A DNA stretch of 64,000 bases. Source: Lepraria neglecta. Taxonomy: Eukaryota; Ascomycota; Lecanoromycetes; Lecanorales; Stereocaulaceae. The notes beneath the pieces were generated by a model. It was not told the DNA's origin, searched no databases, and saw nothing but the letters and a program-made list of their open reading frames with translations. The stretch covers positions 1,674,001 to 1,738,000 of the forward strand of contig CM065647.1 of the NCBI GenBank assembly GCA_033220425.1, written 5' to 3'. Both the position numbers and the translations under genes were made by a program. The first letter of the stretch is position 1, and each line of letters starts with the position of its first letter. Below are positions 9,658 to 19,850 of the stretch, piece by piece.

Positions 9658-11614
9658 ATGGCCTTTGTCTCTCTTGAAGCTATTAGCTGGGCTAGTCTGG
9701 CAGTTGTTCTGTACAATTTAATACTGGTAATATATCGCTTGAATTTCTACCCTCTTGCCAAGTTTCCTGGCCCAAAAAATTGCGGCTGCGACAGGATGGT
9801 GGGAGTGCATACAAGACCTCTTTGGCGGTCGTCAGGGCGGAGACTATATCAATCAGGTTGAGCAGATGCATGATGAATACGGTGCGAGATGAAAAGAGAT
9901 GCTTGCTCTATTGAATATGATGTCTCCTGACGCAAGCCCAAGGTCCCGTTGTGCGCGTTACACCCGATGAAATCCACATAAAAGACTCAGAATGGTCGCA
10001 CGTTCTTTACTCTGGGCCTGGACACGCAAGGGATAAAGACTCGTTTTTAGCACATGCTGCCGGGACAGCTGATGGAAGCACGTCAGCAAGGATAGCCTTA
10101 AGATGCAGGTAGAACCGGGCTAATCAGAACAAGTAGCGTTTGGCTCCGTATCGCATTCAGTCCATCGGCGTCGTCGAATACCCGTCAGCTCCTATTTCTC
10201 CACCATATCCGTCCGCGAGCTCCAAGGCAAGATCTGGGAACGAGCTGAGCATTTGTGCGACATGCTACGCGGACATTACAAAGCAAATCGGATAGTCAAT
10301 GGCAGAGCGACATTCCTAGGATGGTCCAATGACACGCTGAGAAGTTGTGCTTTTGGAGAAAGTTTGAATCTGTTGGATCATCCTCATCGAGCAGTGCAAT
10401 TCGATCACGTCTTCAACGCGTTCGCTGCATTTTATCCCATCCTGAAACAATGCGAGTGGATCAGTCCGGCTGCGTTGCAGTTGCCGATTAGGCCATTTAG
10501 GTATACATACACGCCTTTGGCGACACTCTTGACTGTACATGTGGTATGCTCGTTCCCGGACGCTCAGTAGAAGGATCTGTGCAAGAGGGAGTCTAACGCA
10601 ACCTTCTGTTACCGCAGGAAATGATAGATCTCGCCAAAAAGGCTAAAGCGGAGCATTGCAGAAAATAAAGGAATCAACAAGGCAAACAAAGAGCAATTTT
10701 TCCACAATCTCTATCACGCCCTTCTCGCCAGCAGTCTTCCAGAAGACGAGAAGCGACCGGAGCGCATGGCACATGAAGGTTTCGAGATTCTTCTCGCGGA
10801 AAGTGACATAACCGCTCGGACCATGGGAATTGCAGTATATCATTTGATTGCAAATCCGCCTATCGCCCAAAGATTGAGAGAAGAGTTAAAGACTGTGATG
10901 CCCAGACCGCAGGATATAGTTGAATTCAAAATACTGCACGAGTTGCCGTGGTTGGTCAGTCTCCGAAGAGGGAGCGAATCTGTGAGGGCTCATGAGTGCT
11001 GACAATGTCATTTTCCAAAGAGCTGCATCATCAAGGAGTCACTGCGAATTGGCAAAGTCACCGATCACCGGCTCAGTCTCATTGCCACCGAGGAGACGTT
11101 GCGGTATCAAGGTTGGCTCATACCAGCTGGCGTAAGAGGCATTCCTCATTCCAACGGGCGTATCATGTCCATGAATCATTAATCGCTGACCGGCTGTTGC
11201 GGCCACATAGACACGCGTATCTATGACACCAACCCGCAACTCCAACGATACTAAATTCTTCCCAGAGCCCACGAAATTCACCCCAGAGCGCTGGCTTCAA
11301 GACGAAGAAACCGTAGCTGCTATGCGTAATGTTTTCATGCCTTTTGCGGCTGGTAGCCGTGGCTGTCTTGGGATGCAGTACGTTGTCCTCACGCCCCTCT
11401 TTTTTCATTTAATTGGGCGAGTGATACCAACGATTGTGATAGTTTCGCAAAAGCAGAACTTTACATTGGCCTTGCGCAAATGTTTGGACAGTTCGACTTC
11501 GAGCTGTACGACACGATTCGGGAGAGGGATATTGATCACATTTGGGCGCATATCGCAGGGGAGCCTGACAAAAGGGGGAAAGGATTGCGATTCAAAGTGA
11601 TAGAAGCCTTTTGA
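9658..11614 (+). pseudogene. Cytochrome P450 monooxygenase pseudogene
   Basis: A microsomal fungal P450. It has an N-terminal membrane anchor (SWASLAVVLYNLILVIYRL), the hinge YPLAKFPGPK, a region RVTPDEIHIKDSEWSHVLYS, an I-helix-like segment around LLAESDITARTM, an ExxR helix (SCIIKESLRIG), the PERW motif (KFTPERWLQ) and an intact haem-binding loop FMPFAAGSRGCLG. Several introns remain canonical (for example around 10540-10619, 10955-11020, 11132-11210 and 11379-11448), and the last exon ends cleanly with VIEAF at 11614. The 5' half, however, has about three reading-frame breaks that no splice sites explain. Overall resemblance is to trichodiene-oxygenase-like fungal P450s; substrate unknown. 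Confidence 0.85.
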
Positions 11615-11940
11615 GGCTGTGCGTAGCGAGGTGGAGAGATTGAGGAATACTAAACCTGCGGATGGCCATGTCCATGGATTTCGATCTTGGAGAGAGGACT
11701 CTAAGCAAAATATGCGATGATGTGATCTCCTCGTTTATAGACTGTACGACGTTCTGCAGTTATCGCCTCTCTATTAGATCTCGAGAGCACTGGAATGTCG
11801 GCCTCAGAAGAGTTTCTTGTTTTTAATCGCAAGATGTCTCCACTATCTTGACTCAGGCCTCTGAGCTACCCTAACGTACCTTGGGGTGGGGAAGTGAGCT
11901 CGAATCTCTACACAGCCTTTAGACTTTGCATGAGTGGCAC

Positions 11941-12240
11941 TCACAGCGTGGTATGATAACCCCTTGTCTCCCGCATTGTCTCCGAATCCTTAGCGGCCTC
12001 TGACGACAGGGTCTTGCCCTCCTCCAATTTCATTCTAGAAGAGCTATGCCGAAAAGCCCGGGGGGGCCTATTTTCAACCATATCGCACATATCCCTCAAA
12101 TATTGTTCTGCCACCACCTCTCTCTGATCCTCAGGGTCACAGACATCAGGCCATAGTTGCATCTTTATCGGCACGTCCTGCAGAATAATAAACCCAGCTT
12201 CCCGCAAATAACCGGGCAGATCGTCACATCATAGGGGAGA
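11941..12240 (-). pseudogene. Possible C-terminal fragment of a methyltransferase
   Basis: The minus strand reads YLREAGFIILQDVPIKMQLW and continues open for about 60 residues. The pattern of an AGF turn followed by a beta strand and a WP-type motif resembles the C-terminal strand pair of LaeA-like methyltransferases. It lies 2.5 kb from, and opposite to, the decayed methyltransferase at 8864. No upstream catalytic core is visible on this strand, so at best it is a relic; chance similarity is possible. Confidence 0.28.
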
Positions 12241-12284
12241 AGGGCCAGCTGGGCATGGGGCTACCCTGTACGAAAAACTCGATA

Positions 12285-12372
12285 GGTTCGAGTCAGCTAC
12301 ACTCGTCAGGTCTGAGGCAGATTCATGGATTGGTTCCGAATCAGCTACACTCGTCAAATCTGAGGCGGCGTG
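12285..12372. repeat. Imperfect 48-bp tandem duplication
   Basis: The sequence TCAGCTACACTCGTCA-(GG/AA)-TCTGAGGC occurs twice, at about 12292 and 12340, with flanking similarity giving a period of about 48 bp. In one minus-strand frame it would encode a doubled SASDLTSVADS peptide, but no gene is evident there. Confidence 0.6.
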
Positions 12373-13247
12373 GAAGATGGGATGTCTGTAGACTGAACGC
12401 ACAGACATCTTTCCGATCATGGACGCTCACCGGTGCTGACATTGAAGCGCCAGAATTGTATGCTACATGATTGAATGATGCGTTGTTCTTTGCAGCGCTG
12501 TGGGCCCAACATGTAAAGATGTTACCTTCCTAACATGACTTTTTGCCGACAAAAGATTAACACCACCAACCATCTTAGTCCGAACCTGAACAGCCTCAGG
12601 CTAATTAGAGGCAATACTACAGGGCGTACCTATTCAGCAATATTTGGCGCTAATTGCGTAAGTACTACTACGCCGTACCGTTGCACTTGTTGCACTTAAA
12701 GGCGGGCCATCCCATTGCACCAATCAGGTCAAAGCATATTAAGCCCGCTAAATCCAATGTCAGAAACAAGGGTTTTAGTGTGACAGCCTTCAAACATGGT
12801 TTCTGGTATTCCAGATAGCAGGCAAGTAAGAAATGTGATCAACGAATAGCAGGGGAGTACTTACCTTATCATCCAAGAGAGACGGCATGAAATCATAAGA
12901 CGTTGACTCCGTTAGTGCCACAGCCAAGCACGCATCCTTCCACTACCTTAAGGTACATGTGTTGGGTAGGGCCACTTGAATTTATATCAATACAGCTTGT
13001 TTCACTTTCAATTTCACTTTCACTTGCACTTGCACTTGCGCTTGCACTTGCACTTCAACTCCTCATCGCCTCATGGTTCAGTTTTAGATTCAGATTCAGC
13101 TGCCGTGAAACCTCTAAGAACAAGTCAGACACAGTCTTGGTCCACATCACCTGAGCCTCGAGCTTACGGAAAGCATCCTTGCACTGTCCATACGCTCGTG
13201 CAGTTCCCAAACCCAATAACTCTTCGAGCCGCGAACCCCATTCCACC
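12373..13247. promoter_or_regulatory. Upstream region of the alpha/beta hydrolase gene, with a microsatellite
   Basis: No gene is supported here. At about 12998-13056 a run of TTTCAC, CTTGCA and related hexamers (TTTCACTTTCAATTTCACTT, then CACTTGCACTTGC units) forms a pyrimidine-biased microsatellite some 190 bp before the hydrolase start. It could be a 5' leader or promoter pyrimidine tract; no specific factor site can be named. Confidence 0.4.
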
Positions 13248-14081
13248 ATGCCAATGGAGAGAACAAAACCCACCATCCTCATAGTTCACGGCGGCTATTT
13301 CTTGCCCCCAGCATGGTCACATTTCATCTCCTCCCTCAATGCTGCCGGCTTCGAAGCTCATTGTCCCCGCCTCCCCACCTGCGGCGATGACCGTCCACCA
13401 ACGAAGACAATCAAAGACGACGTCAACGCCATCCATACCGCTGCAACTGAGCTCGCCTCTGCGGGCAAGAAGATCATTGTCCTAGCACAGTAACTTTCCC
13501 CAAGCACTCGCCCCTCTAACCTAATTCGGGCTGATATCTACCCTAGCTCATACGGCGGCATCCCCGCATCCGAAGCCATCCCCCCTTCCCTCTACGCCTT
13601 CAACTCAGACAACGGTGGCGGCGTCATCCACATTATCTACCTCTCCTGCTGGCTCGTCCTCAAATCCTCTTCATTAGAGAAGATTATAGAGAAATACGGC
13701 TTCCAATCGCGTGTTGAGGTGGGTTTCAACGAAGACGGCACTGCGTATGCGAAAAACGCCGCAGCTACTTTCTACAACGATGTGCAGCCTCACTCTAGAG
13801 CAGAGGAGCTGGCGAAGCAGAACGTGACACACAACTGGTCCGCGGTTGGGGGAAGCGTGGAAGGAGTGCCATGGATGGACCTGCCAACTACGTATGTACA
13901 TTGCGAGAAGGACCAGGCAATATTGGTGGGTTTGCAGAGGAGCATGGTTGAAGATGCGAGGGAGGCTTTGGAAGGAAAGGGGTCTTTGACGACGGAGACG
14001 TTGGACGCCGGGCATTGTCCGTTCTTGAGTATGCCTGATGAAGTGATGAAGTTTGTGACGAAAGTTGCAGACGGAGGGTGA
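13248..14081 (+). CDS. Alpha/beta hydrolase (EstA-like)
   Basis: A 258-residue soluble protein in two exons. The intron at 13490..13546 splits the nucleophile elbow, joining VLA-H to SYGGIPA, and the spliced frame closes. Strand beta-1 and the oxyanion region are PTILIVHGGYFLPPAWSHF; the nucleophile Ser is in AHSYGG (a variant of GxSxG). The acid is probably within TTYVHCEKDQAI, and the catalytic His is in LDAGHCPFLSMP near the C-terminus, so the triad appears complete. These fungal enzymes resemble salicylate/methyl-ester or AB-hydrolase-1 family members; the substrate is unknown. I use the ATG at 13248. It is the only intact member of a group with the P450 and methyltransferase relics. Confidence 0.85.
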
Positions 14082-14586
14082 TAGTTACCAGAGCAGAAAA
14101 GTGAGACGCTGATGACGGTCTCGTCGGAGTGAGGACAACTTGTCATTCTCATGGGAAAACATAGGACCGTAACCTGATGGCATGACATGTTTTGGTAAAG
14201 TAGTTAGCGCCCTCCATTTTTAGAGGGTCCCGCTGGGGGAACACTGAAGGGGAGTACTCCCCACGAGTTATCCTAAAGTTGAAGGCTCGCTTGGGGAAGT
14301 ACTCGCAGCGGAGGGCGAGAATGGCGTGGAAACGATCGGGGTTAGCAGAAGTTAAATCAGCACTAATCTATTTTAGGCATCAGTCTCGATTCATTATGCC
14401 ATTCTCTTCCAGCCTATGAGCAGTCGGTGGGAATATCATCGAGAGGGAGTAGGGTCCAAATGAAACTGTCTCTCAAGGGCCCTACTATGCGTGGGTGAAA
14501 ACGCTTAAATCGTAGGGGCTCTGCTCATTCACCGCCTGTGCCAGTTTGAGGTGCGGATATGGCGCAACCAGCAATCTTTTTGCTTT
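14082..14586. other. Convergent intergenic region
   Basis: This lies between the 3' ends of the hydrolase (plus strand) and the kinase-like gene (minus strand). I see no gene, RNA or repeat here. Confidence 0.4.
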
Positions 14587-15606
14587 TTATACCCCTAGAA
14601 AATGAAAGATACCCTTGAGACCTTGTAGATCACCCTTTACACTGTCCGCTAGTTCTGGGTGGACCCAATGTTCTGTCCAACCCCCCCCGAAATCAATTAC
14701 CCAAGTGTCGTCATTCCTGTCGATAAGAATATTGTCCGCCTTCGCATCACCCCATACTACCCCAACATCGTGAAGTTTCTCGATGATGTCTTTGATTTGG
14801 CTTGCCCACTTCCTTCTTCGAGGGATGGCGACGGCGTTGATGTTAATCAGACCAAGTCTCGGAGTTTCTGGATTCGTCGTGATGTTGGTTATGAGAATCC
14901 CCAAGAAACTATCATTTCCTAACCCGATGACTCCACAAAGCTTTGGTATGCGCAGTGGAGGATCGAGACTGGCAGCTGATATTTGTTGGAGGCAGCGAAA
15001 CTCTCGATCGATAGCAAGGTGAGTCCGGTCATCAGCCACCTTACAGCACATCACTCGGCCACGTGCTGAAACCTTCATGATACTTGTTCCCTTATATTTC
15101 TCCAATACTTTGATCTGCTTCGGAGGGAATTTTGGCAGATTAAGGTTGGCAGCAGTTGTTCGCACGTGTAGGCCGGAAAACGTTGAGTGAATGATGCCGT
15201 TGCCGTTGCATCTGATGACTTTCGGCTTTCCGTCAACCGTTATCAGTTGGAGCTTATAGGTCTCTGGATTTAGACAGGAACCAAGGTCTAACACTTGGGA
15301 CTCGTCCCCAACAATTGAAGCAAACTCCTGAAATATAGGCTGACACACCGTTGCGACGAAGCCGGATATCTCTTCGATAGTGGTGTCCACTTCCAGTGGA
15401 TCTTTCGACTCCAGAGCGTCATCGAGTCTTTTCAAATAGGTGCATTCGATGGAATTAGGCTTGTCAGAGCATGGAAGAGGACAGCGTGATAAAAGAACGA
15501 TGAAGCGTTTATTGTTGCAAATAAGAGTGATCTCGCAGTCGGAATCGACACCGCAATTCACCTCCTCAGTAATGCTGATCATAGGAAATGTTGACCGAGT
15601 AGACAT
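14587..15606 (-). CDS. Protein kinase-like protein with WGD catalytic loop
   Basis: A 339-residue protein starting MSTRSTFPMISITEE. The frame continues upstream only to a TTG codon, so I use this ATG. The N-terminal 170 residues are a poorly characterised fungal extension. The C-terminal half is a kinase fold: a beta-3 Lys in RVMCCKV, a helix-C Glu in REFRCLQQI, the catalytic loop GVVWGDAKADNILID and the metal-binding motif WVIDFGGGW. The usual HRD is WGD here, a substitution I associate with a fungal-expanded kinase-like family, so phosphotransfer activity is uncertain although Lys, Glu, Asp and Asn are all present. The C-terminal lobe ends early. It stands alone in an accessory region. Confidence 0.75.
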   Translation of the reverse strand: MSTRSTFPMISITEEVNCGVDSDCEITLICNNKRFIVLLSRCPLPCSDKPNSIECTYLKRLDDALESKDPLEVDTTIEEISGFVATVCQPIFQEFASIVGDESQVLDLGSCLNPETYKLQLITVDGKPKVIRCNGNGIIHSTFSGLHVRTTAANLNLPKFPPKQIKVLEKYKGTSIMKVSARGRVMCCKVADDRTHLAIDREFRCLQQISAASLDPPLRIPKLCGVIGLGNDSFLGILITNITTNPETPRLGLININAVAIPRRRKWASQIKDIIEKLHDVGVVWGDAKADNILIDRNDDTWVIDFGGGWTEHWVHPELADSVKGDLQGLKGIFHFLGV

Positions 15607-16273
15607 GATAGAGCATGATCCAGCTGCGATTGAGTGATCCAACGATGAAGCGGTGCGTCGTACTTGAAGGTCGTAAGGGAAGAAGATCGTAGTATCAGGA
15701 CGCTCATACTCTGAAATTCGGTAAAACCTCCTTCGGCGTTGAACCAAACCTTAAACCCTGGTTTATCGTGAACCAAATCCTTCGAAGCTAGCTTGTTCTT
15801 GGAAAATCATAGTGTTAGTAGTAATCTCCTTTATATTAGGATTGGTGAGGCCATCGGCTCGTCAAGCCTTTTTACGCCGGTGGCATTACTGCCTATTGTT
15901 GCCTGCTGTCCCCCGAAGTGAAAAATACTCTGACATATCTTGTCATTCTGGCTAGAGATGTCTATTACATTGGAATTATATTCGAGGTTATCTGTTATAT
16001 GTTACGAGCTCTCCTGGATCCTCTTATCAGCCCTGCAATTCTCATTCATTTGTACCTTCTTCGAACAGTAATTCTGTGGTCGCCGAAGTACGTTAAGGAA
16101 TCTAGAGGTCTCGGTGGTCGGTCTCCTTAATCTTGTTTCAATTCTTCAAGATATGCTACACTTACCGGTATTGGCATCGTTGTGGTATTCATTATAGACA
16201 AAGTACGGTTCACTGTTCGAATGCCGCAGTCAATCCAGCTACGGGACAACGAAACGCTTGCTTCAACCGATCC
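15607..16273. other. AT-rich spacer
   Basis: Between the kinase-like gene and the small cysteine-rich frame. An open frame of about 70 codons at 15918-16130 is hydrophobic but has no support as a gene. An upstream exon of the mini-protein at 16274 could lie here (an acceptor-like TTATAG occurs at about 16192-16197). Confidence 0.3.
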
Positions 16274-16468
16274 ATGACCGAGTCAAATCAGACACAGTCC
16301 CTTTGCGAGAGAAGCGATTGCCCTCACTCCACATACCGCGGGCACTGGAGATGCTGCCGGTGTAGGCAGGGGCCGAAGAGGTCGAGAAACTGCATATTTA
16401 CAGTCTCCGGCTGCGACAACTGTGGGCATAAATGTTGCTGGAGTTGCTCACATTACCAACAGAGCTAA
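16274..16468 (+). CDS. Possible small zinc-ribbon protein
   Basis: A 64-codon frame from the ATG at 16274. It contains a dense pattern of Cys and His: GHWRCCRCRQGP, then about 13 residues, then CDNCGHKCCWSC. This paired CxC/CxxC-H-x-C-x-x-C arrangement matches a recurrent type of short fungal zinc-binding protein. The frame is open a further 47 codons upstream, but only to a TTG, so a spliced upstream exon is possible. Function unknown. Because the surroundings are gene-poor and partly degenerate, it may also be a remnant. Confidence 0.4.
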   Translation: MTESNQTQSLCERSDCPHSTYRGHWRCCRCRQGPKRSRNCIFTVSGCDNCGHKCCWSCSHYQQS

Positions 16469-17599
16469 TGATTCTGTACGAAACACTGAAGTCTAAGCTT
16501 TATTAATTCCTCCTCTGTATATTCTGTAAAACATTCAAGTTAAAAGGCTAAGGATTTCCTAAGCATCTGCCACGCCTGTCCAATGCTCTTTCTACAAACC
16601 CTCTTACCCGCTCAACGCCAACGTTCAGTTTCGAAAGCCGGCGAGCCAAAAGTGTGGCGGTTGAGCAACAACGTATCTATTCGTAGGAATAGTATAGGTT
16701 GGGGAGCGGTCCAAGGATTGAGGGACGGCAATACAGCAGAGGGCGTTGGTCGATAAAGCGGTAGGAGAGGAATTCGATGCTGTACTATGCGTCAGTTCCT
16801 CAGTTTTTTGGTACATAGAAAGCTGTCACAAATGTCCCGTAATGGTGACAAGGACTCAGATCAATGACCTTGGGATCCTCGAGTCAGCAGTCGCGAAATA
16901 GATTTGGGGGGCCAGCAGGCGTCCGGACATCCTAGGAGAATTGGCTTGGGAGATCTCTCCTAAGGCTTAGGGTAATTAGGGAGGAGCCAGTATTGGATTC
17001 AGCGGATCCACCCTGATGTTGGAACTCCTAGGATACTATACCCAGGAGATCTCACAAGGGACGTAGCAGTCTAGTAATAATCAAAAGAAGCTATACCGCC
17101 AAAATCTGGAGAGACACCCACGGCGTGGCTTCGGACCCGTATTATTTCAAAACGTTAGATCTGAAAGAATATATAGTGGCAGGCAGTGTTGATAGGAAAG
17201 CTCGCCACTGAAGAGAATCACTTTAAGGGAATAGTAGATACTCCCCAACCATCTAAATAAACTTTGATAAATAAGTGAAAGATATCGAATAGGAAATATA
17301 AGCGCTGTAATATTAAGAGCGAAGTATTTTTACCTTATAAGTTTGAAGTGAGAAAGAGATTTGCAATATTCTATAGATCGCAAATTCACGAAAAAACTTG
17401 CCGCTCGCCTTACTCGCTTTATTTCCCTAAGGAGCAAGCATCAATATAAAAGAGCGTCGTTTCTTCTCCATCTTGACTATCAGTGCGTCAACCGCAAACG
17501 CGACATGTCCCGAATTATCAAAACTTTTACTGCGGTCCCGAAAGAGATATTTCGTTTGGACAATAGGGGACCTCAGTCACCTTATAGGGACAAAAAGAA

Positions 17600-18060
17600 A
17601 TAACCAACAGTCCCCAACCCTTGTCTATATATACCGGTCTCCCTCATTTGCCTCCCCGCTGCGCCTGGCGTTTGGCCTCAAACTCCCGCACCAGTTCCTA
17701 TACATTTCCTAACTCGTATTCGAGCAGCCATATTCTCTTCTAGCATACCTTATATTTATTACCCTTTCCCCTTCGTCTCTTACCAACGATCCTTACGATC
17801 TCCTACTCCCCTTCATCCAATACTGAACCTCCTTAGTCTTAAGGTTGCTCCGGAAGAGGTAGAGTAACGGCAATAGCATAAGGAGGATAGACGGTCGCTG
17901 CTACTCCGCAATCACCTCGACGGATAGCCTGCTCAACTAAGTCACGGGATAGTGCGACACTGGGAGAGACGGGGCGATCAGAGGGGGAGGTGGAAGGTTC
18001 GGTGGTAGGTTCGGTGGTAGGAGGAGAACTCAAGCAACCGTGTGTCGTTGGCTATTCCCT
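17600..18060 (-). mobile_element. Relic with chromodomain, probably from a Ty3/Gypsy chromovirus-type LTR element
   Basis: On the minus strand the translation shows the hallmarks of a chromodomain like those at the C-terminus of fungal Ty3/Gypsy integrases: an acidic lead-in, EIVRIVGKRRRGKG, a KYKV strand and ELVREFEAKRQAQ. It is clearly broken, with a few interruptions over this short span. No terminal repeats or other enzymatic domains could be recognised nearby, so only a fragment survives and its age is probably considerable. A host chromodomain pseudogene is the alternative. Confidence 0.42.
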
Positions 18061-19150
18061 CGGGTGGGAGCTTTGGAGGTGTACGGTACCAACCTCAGAC
18101 TCTACGCTCGTGGCCCTGGTAGAAACCCCAGTTTCGCCAGTCGTTTCGTCGTTATCCTCCACCACGAGAGGGTCATCTAGAATATATTTCCGGGGTGCTG
18201 GTCACAAATGCACTGGGGAGCACACCTTAACTGTTACTAACTTCACTGGATCGACTTGAGCTTCTTGTTTTCTTGTGTTGCTGGAATTTTCGCGGAAAGG
18301 GAGGCCGTCTGAAGACAGGCTTAGGTTGCGATCGGATCCGTGCGAAGTCGAGGTTGTTTAAGTTATTATCGGTATCATCTGTCTTGTTGATCACGATCCC
18401 GTCTTTCTAGAGTCATTAAATGCACCCGCAGAGACTGGGACCTGGGCACTAACCTACACGGCGGGCCTTCTCCAACCTGTGTATACCTTCTCTACCCGCG
18501 TTCAAACCTGTACTGTCTGCTGTGCGCTTGGAGGAACCTCGAATGTGGATGGCGTCCATGGCTGTCACTGGTTCAGCGTCCGAAGGGCTCGTTGGGCTCC
18601 ATATCCATGGTGAGCCAGCCTGATCTGCCGCTGATCCTACGGCGTCTTCTCGGAGCGGAGACCGCTACGGAACCAGTGGCGGTTCAGGATTTGACGATGT
18701 AATGGGCGATCTTAGGGAGTATGGGATGATGTCGTCTGTACTGCAGCTCGCTCCTTTGTGCCCTTTTCCTTCCATCTCACGGGAGTGACGAGGCTCGATA
18801 CTTTTGAAGCTGATTTGTGTATCGTATGTCGGCGAGAGGAGGGTAATAGAGAGAGGAGGAGGAGAATCAGAGGTGGGATCTTCTGTCTTTTCGCGGAGGA
18901 TGGAATATCTAGATAGGTGCCATCCGTCAATACTAAGATCTGCTAGCTGGGGTTTCAAGGGTCGTACCCAGCTTCTGAGCCTACCACAGAAGTCCGTGGA
19001 GTGCTAAGGGAGTAGTGCCTCCCGCGTTGCTCAAAACTCGAGGCGTCACTTCTAGAGTGGACTTTGCTGTTTCTGTCGGTATTCGCACCCTTATTTCCAC
19101 CTAGTCTCAACCTAATCTCAAGCCCGATTATTGTGACTCTTAGGTGCTGG

Positions 19151-19187
19151 CTCGCGCGACGACTGTCACCTGCCTGTGTCGCGCGAG
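19151..19187. repeat. Perfect 10-bp inverted repeat (hairpin)
   Basis: CTCGCGCGAC at 19151-19160 is answered exactly by GTCGCGCGAG at 19178-19187 across a 17-base spacer. The stem is CpG-dense. It may be an end or core of a small repeat, or a palindromic regulatory site about 660 bp upstream of the R3H-domain start codon. Confidence 0.6.
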
Positions 19188-19850
19188 AGTAAAGCGGCGC
19201 TCACCCTAGACCCGGGTGGGAGGTGAGGCCGGGGCAGATGTCTGTCACCTTGGCAAAACGCTAGTGGCATCCCACTGCGAATCAGCCTTCTTTACATGCT
19301 CACCATCGATCTTTACATTGAGATTTAAACTCAGTAACTTGTCCAGTCTCCCTGGACAAGAACTTCCGTCGGATTTTGGGGCAGCAACTCCGCATTCACG
19401 CAGATCGACCAGGGAAATCGGGCAAAAGAATTCAAAGCCTTGGGGCGGCAGTAGAGAGACCGCTTTCTTTGTGATACAAGGCAAACACAAACCTCCGCGC
19501 ACACATCGAGGCAGCAACCGGACCAGCCGAACGCTCTGTCAGACTAAATGGCGAGCCTTCATAATGCCAAAGGAACCCTTTTCAATATCCTTGGACTTAT
19601 TTGATATGCCTCCTCCTTGACCTTTTGCATTCTACAAATCCAACTTCTACACTCCTTTACTTGGGTTTGGCGCAGCACGGGTTGTGGCTCCGAATCATTC
19701 ATTCTAATCCGTGTATACAATGGCAACACACATAGCCAAGACGTCTGTGTCAAAACCATCTTTTGCAAGCGTATATGCTCCTGCCCTGCCCAATTCAACA
19801 CGGCGTTCAATATGGCGTAGACTGCTTACTGACCAACCCAGATTGCGGCA

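Larger units (their letters stand above)
16469..19850. other. Gene-poor, degenerate interval
   Basis: About 3.4 kb without an intact gene. It contains a relic chromodomain segment (17600..18060, listed separately), a perfect 10-bp hairpin at 19151-19187 (listed separately), and scattered short frames with Ser/Thr/Pro-rich translations around 18000-19000 that may belong to the same relic. The right end is the promoter and probable 5' leader of the R3H-domain gene. Confidence 0.4.

Noticed and set aside
12284-12300. GGTTCGAGTC, resembling a tRNA B-box
   Set aside because: No T-stem pairing, A-box or acceptor stem at the proper spacing; it belongs to the 48-bp duplication.
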